In this document: piece by piece, positions 56,277-64,000 of the stretch
Position numbering within the stretch: position 1 is the first letter of the stretch
Layout: each line of letters begins with the position of its first letter
DNA from: Geosiphon pyriformis
Taxonomy: Eukaryota; Glomeromycota; Glomeromycetes; Archaeosporales; Geosiphonaceae
Assembly (NCBI GenBank): GCA_016748015.1
Contig: JAAOMT010000029.1
Coordinates: 422,896-486,895 of the forward strand
DNA: 64,000 nucleotides
Direction of reading: 5' to 3'
The notes under the pieces: generated by a model
What the model saw: only the letters and a program-made list of their open reading frames with translations
What the model was told of the DNA's origin: nothing
Database searches by the model: none
Made by a program: the position numbers and the translations under genes

Positions 56277-58889
56277 ATAGTATTCATAATGGTCATGTTA
56301 ATAGGGTTATGACTGATTTTGGTTTGTCAGATGGGTATAGAATACATAATGGCTTAGATTAAAGAGAGGTGTTCTCATTGCTCCTTTGGCACATATTTTA
56401 TGATCCTCTTCTATGTAAGGTCAAGAAACAAGCAAGTAGATATGGGTATAGGTTGAATTCTTACTTCATTTCTGGATGTAGTTGTGCCAAATCTTGGGCT
56501 GGTCTCTTTTTTTTTTGCCATAGGTGCTTTTGTTGATAATACTATATGGGTTGACAGCAGTCAAAGTACTACACAGCACATTCTTAATATTGCTAGTGAA
56601 TTTTTTGACATAAATGACATTTCAATTAATAATGACAAAACTGTGGCCATTCTTATCAACTGCAAAGTTATGAATTCCTCTTTGTTGATTAGCAGGTCAC
56701 CTATTTCTGTTGCCAAAAAAGGGAAATTGTATTGCTATCTAGGAATCTTTTTGTCTACTGAGGGTTTTTCAAAGCCTAGCTTGGCTAAAACAAATTCTGA
56801 TGTCTGGTTTTTTGCTAACTTAGTCCTAAGAAAGGCAGTTTCTGATAAGCAGTTTTTTTATTTGGTTTTAGTGGTCCTATATCCTATTATTAGCTATAAA
56901 ATGCAATTCAGTTTTGTTCCTACCAGTGTGTGCAAAAAATGGGACACTTTGATTTGTAAAGACTTGAAGTCTAAGTCTGGTTTGCCACACAATTTCCCCA
57001 ATGATGCTATTCATCATCTTTTTCTGTATGATTTAAAGACTTTTGAGCAGATTTAGGCTGAAAGCAAAGTGGGTTCAGTCATTTCTTTTATAAACTCTAT
57101 TGGAATTTTGGGTAGACTGTTTTTTTACTGGTCACATGATCTTTAGGTTTTCTGTTGGCATTCACTTCACCCTTTGCAATATTCAATTCATGTTAAGATC
57201 AACCCTTTAAATAATTTTTTGGTGGGTATGATACATATTTTCTTTAGAGATAATTTGTTTTTGGGTGGCTCTCTGGCCAATGCTTTTTGTCATCATAGTG
57301 GAACCCTGATGTTTCTTGTTCTTAGTGAATCAAATTATTTTAGGTATGTTTCTTCATTTTAGTATTATAGAATTGCTTTTGTAGACCAACTATGTGACCG
57401 GAGTGGGACTATTTTCAATTGAAAAACCTTCAAACATTGGAAGCAGTTGGACTCATGTGGTTCAGTTTCTACCTGGTTTGAACTTTCTGTTTAGTTTCTT
57501 GGTGGTGCATCTTCCCTGTCTATTTGTTCCTTGCTCTCAGACAATTGTGGCTCTTTGGATGTTCTTCAGTCTCATGATTTTGGTGTCATTAGTGATAATT
57601 TGTTGTGTGCTGATGTTGATTATATTTCTGTCTATATGGATAGGTTATTGAGTGGTTTAGAGACTCTTAATATAAAAACTGGAGCTGCTGTTTTCTTTGA
57701 GGACATAAGTATGGGTTTGGGTGTGGAAGTGTCTGGTTTGATGTCTTCTACCATAATAGAATTGCAGGCCATTGCTCTGGCTCTTGAGTGTGTTCTTTCT
57801 TTTCAATCAGTCGACTTGTTCTTGAACAGTCAAGCTGCTTTAGATGCATACAAGTTGGAGTTAAAATTGGCTCACCCAGATTTTAGGAATTAATGTTGGA
57901 TTAAATGCCACCACATTGCTGGTGTTATTTGTTGTAAAAATTTGAATATTCATTGGCATAAAGTTAAAGGTCACTCAGGAGTTTTAGGTAATAAGCAAGT
58001 TAATAAGTTGGCCAGAGCTGCTGTCCTCTCTAGTTGGTATCTGTCTTACTTAGTTAATGAACACTATCTTAGAACTGATGGTACAGCTGTTTCTGGTAAT
58101 TCTAGGTATTTTGTTCAAGAAGTTTTTCAGTCTGTTTATTGTGTATAATAGGAAGTTGGTTCCAATTCCCAAGTGGTAGCAGACTGTCTGCATGCAAATA
58201 TTGACTGGCTTAAGTCATTTTTGGTTTGGCATCTGGATTCTCACATGGCTGCTGGCTTTTGGACATATTTTATGAAGACATTGCATCATTGGCTTCTTGT
58301 TGCTGTGCATAAGTGGCTTTATAATAAATGTTACCCTAGTGTAATATGTCTGTTCTGTGATAATGTCAAAATATTAAACCACGCATTTTTTTGTTCATTT
58401 GATGCTGCTGATCATGCTCAGTTGTTGGACATTTATGCATCTGCTTGGGAAGTATGCTCTGGTTTGACTCACTTTTCCTTGGGTATCTTATAGCTGTTGT
58501 TTATTTGTGTCTCTGACATTTTGGTTAATACTGCACTATGTAAGGATTTTGTTTTCAGAGATTGGTTTTATGAATCTGTTTCCATTTTTAAAGACTCCAA
58601 GATAGTGGGTCAAAATATTATAGCCTTTGTGTATGAGTTTAGTTTTGTATTTTGGAAGAACATTTGGTTGGTTTATGCCAAACACCATGTGTTTATGGAG
58701 AAGAATAGGCTTATTCCATGTAATGGGTCTGTTCCTCTTTCAATTTTTGGGCTTCTTTTGGTGTTTTCTGCTGGTATTGTTGAGTTATTGGGCATTGCCG
58801 AGACAATTGGTGTCAGTTTTGGGTTTCGTAAGCCCTGCTTATTTTTTTTAGGTATAGGTAACATGGTTTCTGTTCATATAAATGCTTAG
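56277..58889 (+). pseudogene. LINE-C ORF2, RT C-terminus, RNase H and zinc cluster
   Basis: A single frame is kept over 2.4 kb. The RT active site reads AFVDNTIWV (second Asp changed to Asn, about 56535). RNase H has VYMDRLLSGL, ELQAIALALE, LNSQAALDA (catalytic Asp changed to Asn) and WHKVKGHSGVLGN. The C-terminal cluster CLFCDNVKILNHAFFC (about 58350) keeps C-x2-C...H...C. All stops observed fit Trp, Gln or Arg codons with one transition. Confidence 0.85.
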
Positions 58890-59030
58890 TGTTATCCTAA
58901 TTGGCCCAAGTGGCTGGTCACATATAGAAAGTGCATGATTCACACCTAGTTTAAATTATTTACATGATATATAGTGCTAGCCAGTGTTTGGATTTCACTT
59001 GTTAATATTAATAAATAAATAAATAAAAAC
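58890..59030 (+). other. LINE-C 3' untranslated region and TAAA tail
   Basis: The 3' region contains AAGTGGCTGGTCACATATAGAAAGTGCATGA in two blocks matching other LINE copies. It ends in an ATAAATAAATAAATAAAA tail (59005-59025), typical of target-primed insertion. Confidence 0.7.
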
Positions 59031-59186
59031 TTAATTGTTGTCTAATATATTATATTAAATTAAATAGCATAAATTAGATACAAATTATGTATTTCTATAT
59101 ATAATTAACTATTTAAGTTAATTAAACAACATTATAAATTTATTTTAATAAAAACATTATGATTAATATTAAAAAAAAATACACAT
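59031..59186 (-). pseudogene. LINE-D relic, 3' end
   Basis: Its bases align with the LINE-B 3' region on the minus strand (TAAATTAGATACAAATTATGTATTTCTA versus TAAACTAAATACAAATTATGCACTTTCTA, in blocks). It is strongly AT-converted. It is interrupted by a solo LTR and continues at 59994. Confidence 0.65.
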
Positions 59187-59997
59187 TGTTACAGATAATT
59201 ACTTGGGGTCTTAAATCAAATAACAAATCCATAATTTGGTGCTTAATAGCTGAAATAGTTGGTAATATCTAAAGATTTTTGTATCTGAAGGTTTTAGTTG
59301 AGTTCTTTGTATAATAAATAGAGAGTCAATATTGATATTTTAGTGTGATGTTTCTAGTTTCTTCAACTCTTAAGTTGGTATGCTTTGTTGTCTATTGCTT
59401 TTCAGAATTGCAATTCCATCAATTTTTTCTTGGCATGATAGCTGGCAATTTTTTGGTAAGCTATTCTTAAATTTGAGTGTCTACTCTTATTTCTGGGTCT
59501 TTTACCAATGTTTTATCTTAATATTAGTCCATACATTAATTCTTTTAATCAATTAATAAATAACAAAAAAAAAGAAAAAAAAAAAAGAAAATAAAGAAAT
59601 AAGCCAAGACAAAAAAGAATTAGTATTCCGTTAATAGCTGTAATCAAGAGCTATTGTTCCAGTGTAATTAAGTATTGAATACTATTAATATAAAGAGTTG
59701 ATAGTGTAAAGAGTAATTTGAATAGTAAATAATTATTTATCAATATTGATGATTTTAGCTAATATGTTTTAATTAAGAAATTTTGGTATTAATTCTAGCT
59801 GGAGATTCTATTTTTTCTGCTTCTAATATTCTTATTATATATACATAATTTGGGTTCTATGAAATCACTCATATTTTCGAGTAATGTGTTATAATTTTTC
59901 AAACAATGTGCTCATGTGTTTAGCTACTATTCTCTTATTGGTCTATGTGTTTTTCCTACTATTTTTTTTTGTATGCTTTTTTTATAAGTAACAACAT
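59183..59997 (-). mobile_element. Solo Gy1-type LTR in LINE-D
   Basis: Positions 59187-59993 (807 bp) start TGTTACAGATAA and end ATAAGTAACA, which is Gy1-like and read on the minus strand. The target duplication ACAT is exact on both sides (59183-59186 and 59994-59997). The hairpin region is present near 59640, with one loop base changed. Confidence 0.85.
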
Positions 59998-61390
59998 AAT
60001 TTACATATATTAAAACAAATATTAAATATCTTAATAATATCAAGCAATTTTACTATATTATTAAAAAATAAAAAAAACTATAAACAATAAAAAGCATAAA
60101 ATTATTACAAAAATTAAACTATTCTTTTAAAATTAATTTAAATTTTTTTTAATAAACTACTTCTAATCTATACACAAAATTAACTAATTTTTTAACAATT
60201 AATCTAATATTTTTATAAATTAACATAATTTTATAAAAACTATTTTTTAAAAACAAAATCTTTATATATAGTAATATATAGTATTTTATTAAATATACAG
60301 AAAAAAAGTAATTATAAAACACAAAATAATAATAAGTTTAAATTTAACATAAATTTTTACTTGACAGCAAATAATGTTAATAATTTTTTATAAACATTAA
60401 AATCTATTATATAAGAAAAAAAGTGGTTAAAAATTTTGATTTTTTTATTATACAAATATTTATTAATTATAATAAGTAGATAATAATATAAAAATTTTAT
60501 GTAATAAAAGCATAAATTTGCTATGAATTTATTTATATACTTAACAGCCATATAAAAATTAAGATATTAAATTAAAAATAATTAAATTTAATATTATACA
60601 GATCTAAAATATAAAAAATACTTTGAAAATAAATAATATATTAAAAATTTAATAATTTTTATTAACAAAAGTATTAACAATAAATTTAATATTAATAATA
60701 TTAAAAAAACAACTAAAATTTTTAGTAATAAAATTTTTTAACAATATAATTAACAACATAAAAATAGTTTGTAATTTAATTAAAAATTGTTTAAAATAAA
60801 AATTTGAAAAATAAATTAATTAATAAATAAAACTATAAAAATAATATTTTTAAAAATACTATAAATAAATATTGTTTGCAAATAATAAAATTGTTTTTAT
60901 TGGTTTTTAATGTTTTTTTTTATTAATTTACTATAAAACAATTATAAAAAATTATTAAGTTTAAATATTTTATATTGTAAATTAATAAAAACATCAAATA
61001 AAAAAAATATGTTTTAATATTAACAAAAATTTATTTTAATATTATAACTTAAATATATTTAAAATTAATTTTAAAATAGTAAAAACCAACTTAAAAAAAT
61101 TCAAACACAATATAATTATATTATTATATTATTATATTTGTTTTTTAAATATTTATTGTTTTTTTAAAAATTATTAAAACTTTAATTGCATTTAGTTAAT
61201 ATTAATATTTGTATTAAATAATAATAATAACTTAATATGTTTTTTTAGTATTTATTATTTTATTTTAAAGTTTAATTTTTCTATAATATTTTTACTTTGT
61301 TTAAAATATTATTAAAGTTTTTTTAAAATTGTAAATAATAAATATAAATATTTAATATATACAAAAAAATATTAACAGATAAATTTTAAT
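59994..61390 (-). pseudogene. LINE-D relic, body
   Basis: This looks like featureless AT-rich DNA but stays alignable at points with LINE-B and LINE-C. The 3' coding end (near 60010-60060) and the zinc-cluster region in the minus-strand frame 60551-60357 (KIKIFNHFFSY versus NVKILNHAFFC) are visible. Beyond about 60600 I cannot follow it. It probably represents the most decayed LINE copy. Confidence 0.5.
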
Positions 61391-61531
61391 ACTAATTTAT
61401 TTTATTTAACGCATTTAACGAGTGTAGCCCAATCGCTATCTAGTACATAGAACCAAACTAAGAGGCTCAAACTAAACGTGACTCATGCACTTTCTACATG
61501 TGGCTAGCCATTCAGGCCAGACAAGGCAATA
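61391..61531 (-). other. LINE-E 3' untranslated region
   Basis: This aligns with the other LINE 3' ends (CTCATGCACTTTCTACATGTGGCTAGCC) and ends in a TAAATAAAATAAATT tail near 61391-61410. Composition changes abruptly from AT-rich to balanced at about 61425. Confidence 0.65.
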
Positions 61532-64000
61532 CTACACATCTATAACTACCCACACACTGCCACCCAGGCCAGAAAAGAAACAAAAAGGCTTCCGATGACC
61601 AAAGCTAACAGCAAAGGAATTGGCCAAACCAAGCAATCTTACAACACTGTCAGACAAAACCGAAGACACACCACAAGGGAGCCCAGAAACAACACCAACA
61701 TCACAGACCAGACCAGCCTTCTCCATCACCACCCGGTGGCTGGCTCTAGCCAACCATACCTTAGCATGATGTAGACCAACAACAAACCTGACATAATCAA
61801 CAATCCTAGCAGTGGCCACCTTTCTATCCTCAAAAACATCGCAAGCCTTCTTATACCACTCCTCCAGCACAAACTCTTTGCACACCAAAGTGTACAGCCC
61901 AACATCAATAGAACATTGAGACAAAACCCGCAACACAGCAGAAGCAGAGAAACCACCAGCCAAAGCTGACTAACGAGCAGAAGCCTCTGCCAAAATCTCA
62001 CCACAAATGCCAAACTCATGAACACAAGTAAAAACGTGGTCAGAGAACTCTACCTCACCGTAAAACAAACACAACACACTAGGGTAGCATTTATCATACA
62101 ACCTCTTCCTAATGGCCACCGGCAACCTCCTGTGCACAGCCTTCATAACATAAGTGTGAAGCGATGAGGATGTGCGGCTAGTAAACCCAACAAGCATATG
62201 AGAATCAGGATGCCACACCTTTGCCATAACAATCCAGTCTATGCAACCAATCATCGCATCCGGAACTACATCACAACCAGGCCCAGCTTCCCAACGAGCA
62301 CAACGAATTGATCGAAAAATATTTCTAACAAAATGACGGGCATTACCAGAAACAGCAACACCCTCAGCAACCAAAAAATGTTCACGCACATCGGCATAAA
62401 GGGAAAAGGGAAACCCAGAGGCAGCCCCAGCAGCCAAGTCAGCTCTCACATTACCAGGAATCCCAGAGTGTCCTTTCACCTTAACCCAACTCACACTAAG
62501 ATCCTTATCCCTGACCAAATTGAAAATATGACGTCTTTCCAGCCAGCATGGATTACAGAAATCAGGAGCAACCAAAGACATCTCAGACACACATGCGTCA
62601 ATGGCAGCCTGGCTGTCAAGACGCAACACCACGGTACTTGAAGAAGGAACACACTCCAAAGCCAAAGTGACAGCCTGTAACTCGGCCATAGTAGATGACA
62701 AAAGACCACGAACAGCGACACCAATACTCATATCCAAGACTGGAAAGTACGCAGCAGCACTACAGACGACCTCAGCAGAGCCTGCATTCCTCAAAGACCC
62801 ATCCATAAAAACTTCAAAAGAGCCTGACCAAATGTCATGCAATCCATCTTTAACTGCAGAAAACTCCCCAGACCTCAAAATGTCCAAACCAAGCTTTTCT
62901 GCTGAGCCAACAGAACCAGAAAATGAGTAACCCTGACCTTTCAAAAACTCAGAAGAAACCATGAACCAGTAAGGCACAGGGCCACGCGGATCCAACCTCT
63001 TCCAATGACGAAAAGTTTTTCAATCCAACAAAACACCTTTCTTATCAAAAAGCCGATCACCAAAAACGACACCAAAACGTTTAAGAGATTTGACCGAATC
63101 AAAATACAGAGACTTTCCAAGAGCAGAGGACAATGGGAACTGACCAGGACTATGAAATGCAGTGGGGAGGTTGTTCACCAAAGTAAGCTCATTGCCCAGA
63201 AAGATTTTCACCATCCCAGCCAAAAAATTGTTCACCGGACTAACATGCAACCTGACCGGAAACTGCAAAGAATCCAAAGGAGCCCAACCAAGAACCTGTA
63301 GGTCTAAAAACCTATGTCTAAACAAATGCCCAAGAATGCCAAAAGCATTAGAGAATGCCATCAAAGCAGCAACCTTCCCTTCAGACTGCACCTGCTCAAA
63401 AAACTTTAGGCCATACAATGAGGGATGATGCAAAGCAGTGTCAGGAAAATCACGGGGGAGACAGACCTTGGATCTAAGACCCTTTCTAACCAAGACATCT
63501 CACTTGCGACAAACATTAGATGAGACAAAACTGAACTAAGTACAATAGCTAACAATAGGCTGCAAAACAGCCGACACCAGATATGAGAATTGTTTGTCTG
63601 TAATAGCCTTCTTAAGCACAACATTGACGAAGAAACGTACATCCGTATGAGCCTTGGCAACACTTGGCTTGGAGAGCCCCTCAGTCGACAGAAAAATACC
63701 CAGATACCGATGTGCTTCCCCTTTCTTGGCAATAGAGATTGGCTGACCACAAATATTCAGTGAAGCAACTTTAATGCCCTGATTGATGGGAATAGCCACC
63801 GTCTTCTCACTATTGATAGAAATGTCATTGATCACAAAAAATTTACTGGCAATGTTCAGAGCATATTGAGTAGAAGCCTGACAATTTCCAACCCAGATTG
63901 TATCATCAACAAACGCACCAGCCGAAAAATACGATGTTAAACCACTACTGCCCTCAATTCTGCCAGATTTCGAGACAAACTTAGTATCAATCTGGTACTC
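61532..64000 (-). pseudogene. LINE-E ORF2, RT active site to C-terminus (partial, runs off right edge)
   Basis: One frame runs from the right edge to the stop at 61532 with only four internal stops: 63536-63538 (Gln position), 63500-63502, 63020-63022 and 61970-61972 (Trp positions). The RT box AFVDDTIWV is intact (63902-63913 encode FVDD). RNase H keeps its Asp in FMDGSL, Glu in AELQAVTLALE, Asp in LDSQAAIDA and the KGHSGIPGNVRAD end. The terminal cluster reads CLFYGEVEFSDHVFTC, with one Cys changed to Tyr. The GC content is much higher than the surroundings, consistent with a young copy. Confidence 0.9.

Larger units (their letters stand above)
55297..56280 (-). mobile_element. Solo Gy2-type LTR in LINE-C
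   Basis: Positions 55301-56276 (976 bp) start TGTTATAGATAA and end CTTAGATAACA, matching Gy2 LTR ends, and read on the minus strand. The flanks ATGG and ATAG fit one 4-bp target copied twice with a G to A change. LINE-C reading resumes at SIHNGHVNRVMTDF. Two tandem arrays lie inside: 55892-55975 and about 56050-56180. Confidence 0.85.

Noticed and set aside
62333-62930. Plus-strand ORFs 62333-62641 and 62601-62930 in LINE-E
   Set aside because: They are antisense shadows of the RNase H region, which is clearly coding on the minus strand.

Overview
The window is a eukaryotic, very AT-rich repeat landscape made almost entirely of retrotransposons nested in one another. I recognise no cellular host gene, rRNA, CRISPR array or prokaryotic operon. 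Three Ty3/Gypsy-type families (called Gy1, Gy2 and Gy3 here), one further LTR family (LTR-4) and several copies of an ORF1/ORF2 LINE with APE-type endonuclease, RT, RNase H and a C-terminal Cys/His cluster account for most bases. The protein style (LINE ORF1 with an RRM-like segment, Gypsy pol with an embedded dUTPase, extreme AT content) resembles repeats I associate with early-diverging fungi, particularly arbuscular-mycorrhizal Glomeromycotina. That assignment is an inference from memory, not from a search.

Layout from left to right. 1-929 (-): intact 5' part of a LINE ORF1 (LINE-A), running off the left edge. 1061-2348: AT-rich relic sequence including half of a decayed Gy1-like LTR. 2349-9953 (+): full-length Gy3 (641-bp LTRs, gag, PR, RT/RNase H, IN and a third ORF), inserted in that decayed LTR, which resumes at 9954. 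10904-11546 and 22605-about 23815: a heavily AT-converted second Gy3 copy, split by a solo LTR (11547-22604), which is itself split by full-length Gy1-a (11608-21886, 927-bp LTRs). 23823-about 24125: decayed LTR-4 piece. 24140-51410 (-): LINE-B, broken by Gy1-b (27013-47383) and by a solo LTR-4 (48819-49788). Gy1-b in turn contains Gy2 on the opposite strand (about 30668-40815). 51411-52860: AT-rich, nothing recognised. 52864-59030 (+): LINE-C, interrupted by a solo Gy2-type LTR (55301-56276). 59031-61390 (-): strongly decayed LINE-D with a solo Gy1-type LTR (59187-59993). 61391-64000 (-): LINE-E, much richer in GC and with one continuous ORF2 frame, running off the right edge.

How the parts work. 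The Gypsy polyproteins run Gag (CCHC knuckle), retropepsin, Cys-rich domain, then in Gy1 and Gy2 a five-motif dUTPase, then RT, RNase H, integrase (HHCC, DDE, GPY/F-like end) and a separate third ORF before the polypurine tract. Gy1 and Gy2 share an exact 17-nt primer-binding site, and Gy3 has a near match. All insertions whose two edges I could read have 4-bp target duplications and TGTTA...TAACA termini. Nearly every copy is inactivated by Gln/Trp/Arg-to-stop and Asp-to-Asn changes, meaning C-to-T and G-to-A transitions with few indels. This looks like repeat-directed C-to-T mutation and explains the AT-rich relics. LINE-A ORF1 and LINE-E look least affected.
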